Shown: positions 6,736 through 14,983, numbered from the stretch's first letter. The stretch: 20,656 nt of DNA from JACZQZ01 sp046756945 (GCA_046756945.1 JBHHXI010000039.1:1-20656), one strand, 5' to 3'. Notes: generated by a model from the letters alone, not told the origin. Numbers and translations are program-made.

Positions 6736-7815
6736 ATGGGCCGGGCATTGGCTGGTCTGGTGGCGGCGGCGCTGGTTCATTCCGCCATTGCGGGCGCGGC
6801 CGGCGGAAATCCCGCCGGCGATCCGGGAACCTACGTCCATCCCCTGAAAAAGTTCACGTTGCGCGTGCCGGTGGGGGCGCGGGTGATCGAAAGGGGGAAA
6901 AATTCCGATGTCGTCATTCAGTCGCGGAGCGGGTACGTCATCAGCGTGCAGACGGGAGCCGTCAACGCCGGCGTGGGCCTCGGGGGCATGACCGCCAGGC
7001 TGGAAGCAACCTATCTGGGCGACGGAAAACGCTGGTCGCGAAAGCTGGAGGAAGGGCCGGCCACCGTGGGCGGCCTTTCCGCCCGCGCCGTGCTCTATGA
7101 GGGCGCCGGCATACGCACGCGGGTGGTCGTTGCGCGGGGGCGGGAAACCGATTTCGTATTCATGTTCATCGCCCCGCCGGGGGCCTTCGACGGCTTGGTG
7201 GCGGTGTTCGACCGCGTCCTCGCCAGCTTCCGTCCCGCCGCCGCCGAGGTCGCGGTGAAGCCCGGTCCTCCGCAACGGGCCGCGCCGGCGCGCCCACCTG
7301 TTGCGCCGGCCGCCGTCGTCCCACCGCCGCTCGCCGCCGCGCGGCATTTCGCCGACCCGGAATTCGGCTTTTCCATCGATTATCCGCGCCAGTGGATCGT
7401 CGCCAGGCCGTCCGCCCACACGGTGACGTTCAGCGGCAGGCAGGGGACGGAAACGTACTACGCCGTCGTCAGCATCCAGAACGTCGAGCCGCCCTCGGCG
7501 AAAGATTCCGCACAGGCCACCGCCGCCGTGGTCTCCGACCTGAAGTCCCAATGGGCCGCCGGCGCCACCGACGTGGGCTACTTCGGCGAGGGGCCCATCA
7601 CGTACGAGAACAACGGCTTGCGATTGCGGGGACACCAGTTCCTGGTCGCCTACACACAAGGGGGGCAGCGGTTCAAGCAGTGGACCGTGGTCGTTCCCAG
7701 GCCCGCCGGAACCGTGGTCCACGTGTGGTCCTATACGGCACCCGACGGCTTGTTCCCGGTGTTCCGGCCGGTCGCCGAGGCCATGCGCAAGACCTGGGCC
7801 ATTTACGTGCGGTAG
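6736..7815 (+). CDS. Secreted protein with two copies of a PsbP/DUF1795-like domain
   Basis: A 359-residue protein with an excellent ribosome site (GGAGG 5 bases before the ATG). The N-terminus looks like a Sec signal peptide, with a hydrophobic run to about residue 20 and A-x-A sites near AIAGA/AGAAGG. The mature part consists of two similar halves joined by a proline/alanine-rich linker (about 168-203). Each half begins with a 'P-x-x-x-F-x-x-x-x-P' strand (TYVHPLKKFTLRVP; HFADPEFGFSIDYP). Each later shows EGP-x-T, GLxxR, a VVV strand and AP-x-G-x-F, and ends in an amphipathic helix (FDRVLASF; VAEAMRKTW). This resembles PsbP-like/DUF1795 folds found in exported proteins, but the family call is by appearance only. 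No partner or substrate is suggested by the neighbours. Confidence 0.75.
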   Translation: MGRALAGLVAAALVHSAIAGAAGGNPAGDPGTYVHPLKKFTLRVPVGARVIERGKNSDVVIQSRSGYVISVQTGAVNAGVGLGGMTARLEATYLGDGKRWSRKLEEGPATVGGLSARAVLYEGAGIRTRVVVARGRETDFVFMFIAPPGAFDGLVAVFDRVLASFRPAAAEVAVKPGPPQRAAPARPPVAPAAVVPPPLAAARHFADPEFGFSIDYPRQWIVARPSAHTVTFSGRQGTETYYAVVSIQNVEPPSAKDSAQATAAVVSDLKSQWAAGATDVGYFGEGPITYENNGLRLRGHQFLVAYTQGGQRFKQWTVVVPRPAGTVVHVWSYTAPDGLFPVFRPVAEAMRKTWAIYVR

Positions 7816-7871
7816 GCAGGGGCGCCGCCGCGGTGGGGGCCGCGCCGGTCAGCCCGGATGCCGGCGGGCGG

Positions 7872-8336
7872 TCAATTTTCCGTCCCTGGCGACCCCGGAC
7901 GCCGCGCCCTCAGCGCCGTCCACTTCTCGTGCGCAAGGGCGATGACGCGTTCCGTCTCCGACCACAAGGGCGGCAAGGCGTCGAGGCCGGCCCAGGCGAC
8001 CTCGGCGGCGTCGTCGTCCGCCGTCGCCTCGCCGGCCCGCCAGGCGGCGAACACGTCGACCAGGGTGTAGTGATAGCGGACCCGTTCCCTGTCATCCCGC
8101 TGGATGGAATCCACCACGTCCACGAGGCCGAGGACGTCGACGGTGATCCCGGTTTCCTCCAACACCTCCCGCCGGGCCGCGTCGAAGACGGTCTCGCCCA
8201 CTTTCTGGGCGCCGCCGGGCAGGCTCCACTGGCCCTGGCGCGGCGGTTTGGCGCGGCGGATCAAAAGCACCTCGTCGTCGCGCCAGACGACGACGCCGAC
8301 GCCGACGAAGGGGCGATCGGGATAGGTACGCAGCAT
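7872..8336 (-). CDS. Nudix hydrolase (ADP-ribose pyrophosphatase/MutT-like)
   Basis: A 154-residue Nudix protein with a complete Nudix box at 42-64: G42-x5-E48-x7-R56-E57-V-x-E60-E61-x-G63-I. This is the metal-binding motif that cleaves nucleoside-diphosphate-linked substrates. The preceding QWSLPGG is typical. The substrate could be ADP-ribose, an oxidised nucleotide or another; sequence alone does not say. I chose the ATG at 8336, next to GGGGGAG, although the spacing is short. A GTG at 8405 would add 23 residues without a visible ribosome site. The gene is convergent with the secreted protein gene and lies 141 bases downstream of the HerA-like gene on the same strand; that gap contains no clear terminator. 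Confidence 0.88.
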   Translation of the reverse strand: MLRTYPDRPFVGVGVVVWRDDEVLLIRRAKPPRQGQWSLPGGAQKVGETVFDAARREVLEETGITVDVLGLVDVVDSIQRDDRERVRYHYTLVDVFAAWRAGEATADDDAAEVAWAGLDALPPLWSETERVIALAHEKWTALRARRPGSPGTEN

Positions 8337-8477
8337 TTCTCCCCCCGCCAAAGACCCTGCCCGGGCCGATCCCCGACCCGGGTTCCCGGGGCTTTCCGCG
8401 GTCACGGTTTCAGGCGCGGCAACGGCGAAACGCGCCCCCAGCGCGGATGGCCGGAACAGGCGTTCGGTCGCGTCGGA

Positions 8478-10082
8478 TTATCGCCGCTGGCGGCGCCAGC
8501 GGTCGACGATCTCCTCGAGGAAGGTATCCGATTGTTGATCTTCCTGCCAAGCGGCCGCGAACCCGGCGGTTCCGCTCAAGGGCCGCCGCTCCTTGGACAG
8601 ATCGTTGAAGCACATGCGCATGGGCACCGAGACTCCTTCGCCGACGACGATGGCCTCGGTGTTGAGAAGCGAGGGCAGGGAGTCGATGAGGCCGACGGCG
8701 GATTCCGACATTGCGCTCTGCACGAACTCCTGGTCCTTCTGGTTGCTCAGGCGGAGCGCGAAAATCGTGTTGCACTGGGAAAGGATGTCGGTGGCCAGCT
8801 CCGAGGGCCGCTGGCTGACGACGCACAGGGACACCCCGTACTTGCGGCCCTCCTTGGCGATGCGCGACAGGGCCCTCTTCGTGGGCTCGAACCCAAGCGC
8901 GGTGTCCTGCGGCGCATAGCGGTGCGCCTCCTCGCACACCAGCAGGGTCGGCACGGCGCGGTCGCTCCACAGCGCCAGGTCGAAGGTCATCCGGCACAAC
9001 ACGGAAACCACCACGTTCAGGATTTCCGAAGGCACGCCGGACAGGTTTATGATTGAGATGGGCCTGCCGGACACGGGCACCCGGAAGATGCGCGAAAGGA
9101 CTTTCGACATGTTGTCCCGCACATTCAGGCCCTCGAACATGAAGGCGAAACGCTTGTCCGTCTCCAGGGTTTCGAACCGGGCCTTGAGCCGCTGGTACGG
9201 CGCCAGGGCCTCGGGCTTACCCCCCAGCTTGCCCATGGCATCGTTGATAAGCCGGGTAAAATCACCCAGCTTGTAGGGAACCGGCGTGTCCACGGTCAGG
9301 GTCTCGGCGATCTCCGCGTTGCCGGGGAATTCCTGTTTGCATTTTTGGATGAGTTCGCTGAGGATCGCGGCGTCGCCCGCCCTTTCGTCGCCCTCGCTGC
9401 CCAGCGCGACCTCCACCATTTCCTCCAGGGTGAGCAGCCAGTAAGGGAGCTCCAGGGTGTCGGGGTCGATGACCTCGGCCACGTCCCCGAAGGCATTCGC
9501 GTATTCATTGTGGGGGTCGAGAACCACCACGTGGGCGTTGGGATTCTGCTCGAGGAGCGCGTGCAGGATCAGGGCAACGGCGCAGGACTTTCCCGACCCG
9601 GTGGTGCCGAGGATGGCGAAGTGCTTGCCCAACAGATCGTCGGTGATCAGGAACGCGGGCAGCGACCGGTCCTGGTGGACGGTGCCGATGCCGATGGTGG
9701 GCACGGCGGGACGGGCGTAAACGTGGCCCAGGTCCTCCTGGGTCGTCGCGAAGACGTCGTCACCCAATTCCGGGAAAATGGAAACGCCGCGCCGGAAGGA
9801 GACTGGGCTGCCGTTGGTGCCGTTCAGGCACTCGCCGATGGCTTCGAACTCGGCGATCTTCAGTTCGTCCGCGTCCTCGTCCTGCGCCGGGATGGGGACA
9901 CTGAGGCCGCTGACCATGCCGTATACGGTGGAGGCGGAGGTGACCATCTTGACCAGCCTGCCGATCTGAGTCGCCGGCAGGTCCGCCGAACCGTTGCCGC
10001 TATTTGGGCCGTCGAGCAGGGCGATGATCTGCGCCCCGGAAACGGAGACAACGCGGCCGATCCTGCCGCCGTTTGCAGCCAT
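8478..10082 (-). CDS. HerA-like hexameric ATPase/translocase (DUF87)
   Basis: A 534-residue protein of the HerA/FtsK superfamily. An N-terminal HAS-like beta-barrel (about 5-140, opening GGRIGRVVSVSG) precedes the RecA-type motor (DUF87). The motor has Walker A GTTGSGKS (159-166), the strand VVVLDPHNEY (187-194), Walker B LLVCEEAH (380-387) and the segment EGRKYGVSLCVVSQRPSEL (411-429), with a sensor-type Gln/Arg region. HerA-type motors pump DNA and usually work with the nuclease NurA in archaea, or with nuclease, SIR2 or other partners in bacteria. None of these is encoded nearby. The ATG at 10082 has GGAG about 9 bases upstream. It is divergent from a GGDEF-EAL gene across a spacer rich in symmetric sites. 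Confidence 0.88.
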   Translation of the reverse strand: MAANGGRIGRVVSVSGAQIIALLDGPNSGNGSADLPATQIGRLVKMVTSASTVYGMVSGLSVPIPAQDEDADELKIAEFEAIGECLNGTNGSPVSFRRGVSIFPELGDDVFATTQEDLGHVYARPAVPTIGIGTVHQDRSLPAFLITDDLLGKHFAILGTTGSGKSCAVALILHALLEQNPNAHVVVLDPHNEYANAFGDVAEVIDPDTLELPYWLLTLEEMVEVALGSEGDERAGDAAILSELIQKCKQEFPGNAEIAETLTVDTPVPYKLGDFTRLINDAMGKLGGKPEALAPYQRLKARFETLETDKRFAFMFEGLNVRDNMSKVLSRIFRVPVSGRPISIINLSGVPSEILNVVVSVLCRMTFDLALWSDRAVPTLLVCEEAHRYAPQDTALGFEPTKRALSRIAKEGRKYGVSLCVVSQRPSELATDILSQCNTIFALRLSNQKDQEFVQSAMSESAVGLIDSLPSLLNTEAIVVGEGVSVPMRMCFNDLSKERRPLSGTAGFAAAWQEDQQSDTFLEEIVDRWRRQRR

Positions 10083-10130
10083 ATTCAGGTACTCCGTCCC
10101 GGCCGGTGACCCTGGGGGGGTTCACCTGAC

Positions 10131-10146
10131 TTCGCGCGAGCGCGAA
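10131..10146. promoter_or_regulatory. Perfect 16-bp palindrome in the HerA/GGDEF-EAL divergent spacer
   Basis: TTCGCGC-GA-GCGCGAA is a perfect 7-bp inverted repeat with a 2-base centre, about 50 bases upstream of the HerA-like gene's start. Position and symmetry suit a dimeric repressor site or a hairpin in the HerA leader. Confidence 0.45.
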
Positions 10147-10164
10147 ACCTTACGACGGGAATTG

Positions 10165-10179
10165 TTAACCAACCGTTGA
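10165..10179 (+). promoter_or_regulatory. CtrA-box-like site 1
   Basis: TTAA-CCAACCG-TTGA fits the alphaproteobacterial CtrA box TTAA-N7-TTAA with one mismatch. It lies in the divergent spacer, about 85 bases upstream of the HerA-like start and 158 bases upstream of the chosen GGDEF-EAL start. It is a motif match only. Confidence 0.4.
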
Positions 10180-10253
10180 AAAAGTCCACCCGGCGCCGTC
10201 CTGTCGGGGGCCGGTTTCCCGGCCCATTCCAGGGCCAGTATCGGGGCCAACCG

Positions 10254-10268
10254 TTAACCATTGGTTAG
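10254..10268 (+). promoter_or_regulatory. CtrA-box-like site 2 with embedded palindrome
   Basis: TTAA-CCATTGG-TTAG matches TTAA-N7-TTAA with one mismatch and contains the extended half-site TTAACCAT. The inner TAACCA-T-TGGTTA (10255-10267) is a perfect inverted repeat. It is about 70 bases upstream of the GGDEF-EAL start at 10337, a position suitable for activation of that gene. Confidence 0.45.
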
Positions 10269-10336
10269 AGCCTGGTCCGCTAGGTATGGGACAGCGTTTC
10301 AGCCCTGCTTCACGCCGGTCATTGCACAGAGGCGCC

Positions 10337-11845
10337 ATGTTCGACTTTCGTCGCCGACGGAGAAAACGAGACACCCTGTTGCACCGCTATGGGTCGCAAT
10401 TGGGCCGGATCGTGGAACGCAACGCCGTCGAGGCGGCGCTTCTGGCGGCAAAGCAAGAGGCGGATTCTTCCGCCGAGACGGCGTGTGCGGCATTGGTGGA
10501 GACCCAGGCCGCCAACCGCGCCATCCGGGAGGGCGAGGAAAAGCTGCGCATACAGGCGAGTTATGATTCGCTGACGAAGCTGCCCAACCGCACGCTGTTC
10601 ATGGACCGCCTGTCCCATGCCCTGTCCCGGAGCCGCCGGGACAAATCCCGGATCGCCGTCCTGTTCCTCGACCTGGACCGCTTCAAAAAGGTCAACGACA
10701 CCCTGGGCCACAACGCCGGTGACAAACTGCTCCGCCAGGCCGCCCGGCGCCTGACCGACTGCGTGCGGGAAACGGATACGGTGGCCCGCCTCGGCGGCGA
10801 CGAATTCACGGTCATCCTGCCCGACCTTCACAACGCCCATAACACGGAACTGGTGGCGCGCAAGATGCTGCAGTGCCTGGCCGAGCCCTTCGTCATCGAC
10901 GGCGCCGAGATGCTGGTTACCGGCAGCCTCGGCATCACCATCTATCCCGACGACGGCGAAGACGCCGAAACCCTGCTCAAGAACGCCGACACCGCCATGT
11001 ACAAAGGCAAGGAGGCCGGCCGCAATACCTTCCGCTTCTTCACCGCGAAGATGAACGCCGAGGCCCTCGAATACCTGGAACTGGAGAACGCGCTCCGCCA
11101 CGCGATCGAACGCGAACAGTTCGTCCTCTACTATCAGCCGATCATCGATCTGAAGACGGGGCGGGTGACAAGCGCGGAGGCCCTGCTCCGGTGGGACCAT
11201 CCCGAGCGCGGCCTCGTGGCGCCCACCGAATTCATCTCCCTGGCAGAGGACACGGGGATGATCGTTCCCATCGGCGAGTGGGTGTTCCGCACCGCTTGCG
11301 ATCAGATGGGGGTGTGGGGCGACATCGGGCTGTCCTCGCTGCACGTGTCGGTCAACCTGTCGGCGCGCCAGTCCCGCGACACCGCCTTCAAGGACATGAT
11401 TCACCGGATCCTGAACGAGACCGGCGCCGATCCGAAGAACATAACCCTGGAAATCACCGAAAGCCTGTTTATGGAAGAGGATCATCGTGCGCTGGCCATC
11501 CTCAGCGAATTCAGGAAGATGGGGATCAACCTGTCCCTGGACGATTTCGGGACCGGCTACTCCTCTCTCGCCTATCTCAAGCGCTTTCCCGTCAACATCC
11601 TGAAGATCGACCGTTCCTTCGTCGTCGATATCGGCAAGGACACGGCAAGCCAGGGCCTGGTGGAGGCGATCATCGCCATGGCCCACAGCCAGAACCTGAA
11701 AGTGATCGCGGAGGGCGCCGAGACCGAGGAACAGGTGGCGTTCCTGCGCTCCCGGGAGTGCGACGAGGTGCAGGGCTTTTATTTCAGCCATCCCCTTCCG
11801 GCGGAGGAGTTCGCGGCCTATATCGGCGAACAGGCGGCGGCGTGA
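10337..11845 (+). CDS. GGDEF-EAL cyclic-di-GMP turnover protein with N-terminal coiled coil
   Basis: A 502-residue soluble protein. A basic, then helical N-terminus (about 1-70; MFDFRRRRRKR followed by an Ala/Glu-rich likely coiled coil) replaces the PAS domain of the first GGDEF-EAL protein. The GGDEF domain (about 75-240) has LDLDRFK with the metal Asp in place (D112), an inhibitory-site R144-x-x-D147 and GGDEF at 153-157. The EAL domain (about 250-498) has E281-A-L, VNLSARQ, LEITES, DDFGTGYSS, KIDRSF and EGAET, so both activities look possible. The ATG at 10337 is preferred (AGAGG 6 bases upstream); an in-frame ATG at 10286 would add 17 residues. No membrane segment is seen. Two CtrA-like boxes lie upstream, suggesting cell-cycle or motility control. 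Confidence 0.93.
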   Translation: MFDFRRRRRKRDTLLHRYGSQLGRIVERNAVEAALLAAKQEADSSAETACAALVETQAANRAIREGEEKLRIQASYDSLTKLPNRTLFMDRLSHALSRSRRDKSRIAVLFLDLDRFKKVNDTLGHNAGDKLLRQAARRLTDCVRETDTVARLGGDEFTVILPDLHNAHNTELVARKMLQCLAEPFVIDGAEMLVTGSLGITIYPDDGEDAETLLKNADTAMYKGKEAGRNTFRFFTAKMNAEALEYLELENALRHAIEREQFVLYYQPIIDLKTGRVTSAEALLRWDHPERGLVAPTEFISLAEDTGMIVPIGEWVFRTACDQMGVWGDIGLSSLHVSVNLSARQSRDTAFKDMIHRILNETGADPKNITLEITESLFMEEDHRALAILSEFRKMGINLSLDDFGTGYSSLAYLKRFPVNILKIDRSFVVDIGKDTASQGLVEAIIAMAHSQNLKVIAEGAETEEQVAFLRSRECDEVQGFYFSHPLPAEEFAAYIGEQAAA

Positions 11846-11937
11846 ATTCGCCCGCCCGGGCCCGGCAGGCGGCCCTTCGCCGTATGGCCCCGGTCAACCG
11901 GTCTCGCCTCCCGGCCGCGCAGGGGGTGGCGGATCGT

Positions 11938-12038
11938 CGGGGTAACTCCCCGGTGTCCCGCCCGGCGCCTCACCCGCCGGGCAAGTCCGCCGTTGCGTTT
12001 GGCGGGGGCCTGGACGATGCTGGTCCCGCCGCGGCAAC
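11938..12038 (+). other. Series of hairpins in the leader of the DUF502 gene
   Basis: The 211-base spacer 11846-12056 holds three stems in a row. They are CGGGG/CCCCG with loop TAACT (11938-11951), a perfect CCCGGCG/CGCCGGG with a 7-base loop (11961-11981), and a longer stem-loop pairing GTTGC with GCAAC (11992-11996 with 12034-12038) and, inside, GGCGGG with CCCGCC (12001-12006 with 12025-12030). They could be a structured 5' leader or a factor-dependent terminator region after the GGDEF-EAL gene. No known riboswitch signature was recognised. Confidence 0.4.
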
Positions 12039-12056
12039 CCAGGGACCCGACGTGAA

Positions 12057-12854
12057 ATGACCACCACAGCGCCCGACAGAACGCCGGCGACCGGCGGGAA
12101 CCCGGCCGGCCGGCCGAAACTGGCCAAAAAAATGACCCTGAGCGGCCGGTTGCGCGCCTACTTCCTTGCCGGCATCCTGGTCACGGCGCCCATTTCCATC
12201 ACCATTTACCTGGCCTGGCTGTTCATCAGCTTTGTCGACCGCCAGGTGACGCCGCTGATCCCCGAGGCGTACAACCCGACCACGTACCTGCCGTTCGGCC
12301 TGCCCGGGCTGGGGCTGTTCGTCGTGGCCGTCGTCCTGACCCTGATCGGGGCGATGACGGCGGGCATCCTGGGCCGCCTGTGGGTGCGCACGAGCGAGGG
12401 GTTGCTCGCCCGCATGCCGGTGATCCGCAGTATCTACGGCGCGGTCAAACAGATCTTCGAGACCGTCCTCGCCCACCAGTCCACCGCCTTCCGCGAGGCG
12501 GTGCTGGTGGAATACCCCCGGCGGGGCATCTGGGCCATCGCCTTCATCACCGGCCGTACCGAGGGCGAGGTCCAGAACATCACCGAGGAAGAGGTCATCA
12601 ACATCTTCCTGCCGACCACGCCCAACCCGACGTCCGGATTCCTGCTGTTCGTGCCGAGGAAGGAATTGGTGCCCCTCTCCATGACCGTGGAAGAGGCCAT
12701 CAAGATGGTAATTTCGGGCGGCATCGTCACGCCCCCCGACACCCGGCCCCTGGAGGAGCAGAAAATCCCCAAGGTCGCGGCGGCGACGTACGAGGACCTG
12801 GACGTCCTGCGCGAGAAGGACCGCGCCCCGGTCCTGGTCACCAAGAAAAACTGA
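12057..12854 (+). CDS. DUF502 family inner-membrane protein
   Basis: A 265-residue protein of the DUF502 family (PF04367), function unknown. There are two membrane segments (about 33-60 and 81-108), after a short hydrophilic N-terminus and before a long soluble C-terminal domain. That domain carries conserved patches PVIRSIYGAVKQIFET (121-136) and VEYPRRGIWAIAFITG (151-166). The length is normal. The ribosome site before the ATG at 12057 is weak (GACGTGAA). In alphaproteobacteria this family often sits beside recG, as here. The stop codon is one base from the recG stop on the other strand, with no terminator hairpin between them. Confidence 0.88.
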   Translation: MTTTAPDRTPATGGNPAGRPKLAKKMTLSGRLRAYFLAGILVTAPISITIYLAWLFISFVDRQVTPLIPEAYNPTTYLPFGLPGLGLFVVAVVLTLIGAMTAGILGRLWVRTSEGLLARMPVIRSIYGAVKQIFETVLAHQSTAFREAVLVEYPRRGIWAIAFITGRTEGEVQNITEEEVINIFLPTTPNPTSGFLLFVPRKELVPLSMTVEEAIKMVISGGIVTPPDTRPLEEQKIPKVAAATYEDLDVLREKDRAPVLVTKKN

Positions 12855-12855
12855 T

Positions 12856-14937
12856 TTACCCCGAGCGCAGGTACTTCACCGCCGCGTCGCGCTCGAACAG
12901 GTAAAGGAGCGTGCGCAGCGCGCGGCCGCGGGCCGAGGTGAGGTCCGCATCCCTTCCCAGGATCAGTCCGGCGTCGTCCCGCGCCGCCGCCAGCAACCCG
13001 GCGTGGGCGGCGAGGTCGGCGAGGCGGAATTCGGGCATGCCGCTCTGCCGCGTGCCGAGCAGTTCCCCGGCGCCGCGCAGGCGCAGGTCCTCCTCGGCGA
13101 TGCGGAAGCCGTCGTTGGTCTGGCGCATGATGGCGAGCCGTCCCCGCGCCGTCTCGGTGAGGGGCGCGCCGTACAGCAACAGGCAGGTGGACGCCGTGTC
13201 GCCGCGGCCGATGCGGCCGCGCAGCTGATGGAGCTGGGACAGGCCGAAGCGCTCGGCGTGCTCGATCACCATCACCGTCGCCGCGGGCACGTCCATGCCC
13301 ACCTCGACCACCGTCGTGCAGACCAGGATGTCCACCGGGCCGGCGGTGAAGGCGTGCATGGCGGCGTCCTTGTCGGCGCCTTTCAGGCGCCCGTGCAGCA
13401 GCCCGGCGCGCTCGCCGAAAATCCGCGCGAGTTGGCCGTGGCGCTCCTCGGCGGCGGCCGCGTCGAGGGCTTCGGATTCCTCCACCAGGGGGCACACCCA
13501 GTAGACCTTGGCGCCTCCGTCCACGGCCCGGGCGACGGCGGCGATCACGTCTTCCAGGCGTTCCAGCGGCATCACCCGGGTGTCCACGGGCGGCCGCCCG
13601 GCCGGCTTTTCGAGGAGCCTGGATTCGTCCATGTCGCCATAGGCGGTGAGCATGAGGGTGCGGGGGATGGGGGTCGCCGTCATCACCAGCACGTCCGCGG
13701 CCCGTCCCTTGGCGGCCAGGGTCAGGCGCTGGTGCACCCCGAAGCGGTGCTGCTCGTCGATCACGGCGAGGGCCAGATCGTGGAAGGCGACGTCCTCCTG
13801 GAACAGCGCATGCGTGCCCACGGCCAGCGCCGCCTGGCCGCCGGCCAGGTCGTCGAGCAGGGTCTTGCGTGCGCGCCCCTTCTCGCGCCCCGTCAGCAGC
13901 GCCACGGTGACGCCGGCCGCCTCGGCCAGGGGTTCGATGGCGGCCAGGTGCTGGCGGGCGAGGATATCGGTGGGCGCCATGAGCACCGCCTGGGCGCCGC
14001 ATTCGACGGCATTGAGCATGCTCAGGAACGCGACCACGGTCTTGCCGCTGCCGACGTCGCCCTGCAACAGGCGCAGCATGCGGGCGTCGGCGGCCATGTC
14101 GGCGGCGATGTCGTCGAGCGCCTTCTCCTGTGAGCCGGTGAGGCGGAAGGGGAGGGCCTGCGTGACCTTGCGCCGCAGCCGCCCGTCGCCTTCGAGGCCG
14201 CGGCCGGCGACGCGCCGCATGTTGGCGCGCACCAGGGCCAGGGCCAGCTGGTTGGCGAGCAGCTCGTCGAAGGCGAGGCGCTGGCGGGCCGCCGACGTGG
14301 GCTCCAGGGCCGCCGCGTCGGCCGGCGCGTGGGCCTCGGCAAGGGCCGCGTGCCAGGGTTTCCAGCCGTGGCGGGCGAGGAACGCCTTATCGATCCATTC
14401 GTCCAGCTCGGGCGCCTGTTCCAACGCGCCCCGGATCGCCTTGCCCAGGACCTTCAGGGTCAGGCCGGCGGTCAGGGGATAGACCGGCTCGACGGCCTGC
14501 AGGCGGTCGAGTTCTTCGAGGGTGCCGATGTGGTCGGGGTGGGTGATCTGGATTTCCCGGCCGAAGATTTCCACCGTGCCGCTGACCACCCGGGTTTCGC
14601 CCTCGGGCAGGACGCGGCGCAGGTAATCGGGCCGGGCATGGAAAAAGACCAGCGCCAGGGTGCCCGAATCGTCGGCGCAGTACACCTTGTAGGGCCGGCG
14701 GGGATTGCCCGGCTTGTGGTGGCGGACCACCCGCACGGTGATGGTCGCCACCACCCCCGGCGCGGCGTCGGCGACGCGGGGCGCGTGGCGGCGGTCGATG
14801 ATGCCGTTGGGCAGGTGCCAGAACAGGTCCACGATGCGCGGCCCGGCCACCTTCTCGATGGCCTTGGCGATGCGCGGCCCGACGCCGGAAAGGGACGTCA
14901 CGGGCGCGAACGGGGGATAGAGGATTTCCGGGCGCAT
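12856..14937 (-). CDS. recG: ATP-dependent DNA helicase RecG
   Basis: A 693-residue protein, the same length as the Escherichia coli enzyme. RecG binds branched DNA and moves stalled forks and Holliday junctions. The N-terminal wedge/OB-fold region (about 55-150) recognises the branch. The helicase core has Walker A GDVGSGKT (293-300), DEQH (394-397), TATPIPRT (420-427) and the QLRGRIGRG motif VI (about 595), followed by the RecG-type C-terminal segment (RLRGAGELLGTRQSG). The ATG at 14937 has no strong ribosome site. It is divergent from sdhE-mfd across a 113-base spacer and convergent with the DUF502 gene. All catalytic motifs are present. Confidence 0.97.
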   Translation of the reverse strand: MRPEILYPPFAPVTSLSGVGPRIAKAIEKVAGPRIVDLFWHLPNGIIDRRHAPRVADAAPGVVATITVRVVRHHKPGNPRRPYKVYCADDSGTLALVFFHARPDYLRRVLPEGETRVVSGTVEIFGREIQITHPDHIGTLEELDRLQAVEPVYPLTAGLTLKVLGKAIRGALEQAPELDEWIDKAFLARHGWKPWHAALAEAHAPADAAALEPTSAARQRLAFDELLANQLALALVRANMRRVAGRGLEGDGRLRRKVTQALPFRLTGSQEKALDDIAADMAADARMLRLLQGDVGSGKTVVAFLSMLNAVECGAQAVLMAPTDILARQHLAAIEPLAEAAGVTVALLTGREKGRARKTLLDDLAGGQAALAVGTHALFQEDVAFHDLALAVIDEQHRFGVHQRLTLAAKGRAADVLVMTATPIPRTLMLTAYGDMDESRLLEKPAGRPPVDTRVMPLERLEDVIAAVARAVDGGAKVYWVCPLVEESEALDAAAAEERHGQLARIFGERAGLLHGRLKGADKDAAMHAFTAGPVDILVCTTVVEVGMDVPAATVMVIEHAERFGLSQLHQLRGRIGRGDTASTCLLLYGAPLTETARGRLAIMRQTNDGFRIAEEDLRLRGAGELLGTRQSGMPEFRLADLAAHAGLLAAARDDAGLILGRDADLTSARGRALRTLLYLFERDAAVKYLRSG

Positions 14938-14954
14938 GTGGGACGGCTACGTGG

Positions 14955-14983
14955 CTGACATCGGGGCCTCGACACTTTATATC
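14955..14983 (+). promoter_or_regulatory. Predicted promoter for the sdhE-mfd operon
   Basis: CTGACA (five of six match TTGACA), an exact 17-bp spacer and TATATC (four of six match TATAAT). It is followed about 68 bases later by the sdhE GTG. It lies in the short recG/sdhE divergent spacer and is the best -35/-10 pair there on the forward strand. Confidence 0.6.

Noticed and set aside
8478..10082. HerA-based anti-phage defence locus
   Set aside because: No nuclease, SIR2, DUF4297 or other effector gene is adjacent, and the neighbours are ordinary metabolic and signalling genes.
11846..12056. Possible riboswitch upstream of the DUF502 gene
   Set aside because: Hairpins are present, but no conserved core of the cobalamin, TPP, SAM/SAH or cyclic-di-GMP classes could be recognised.
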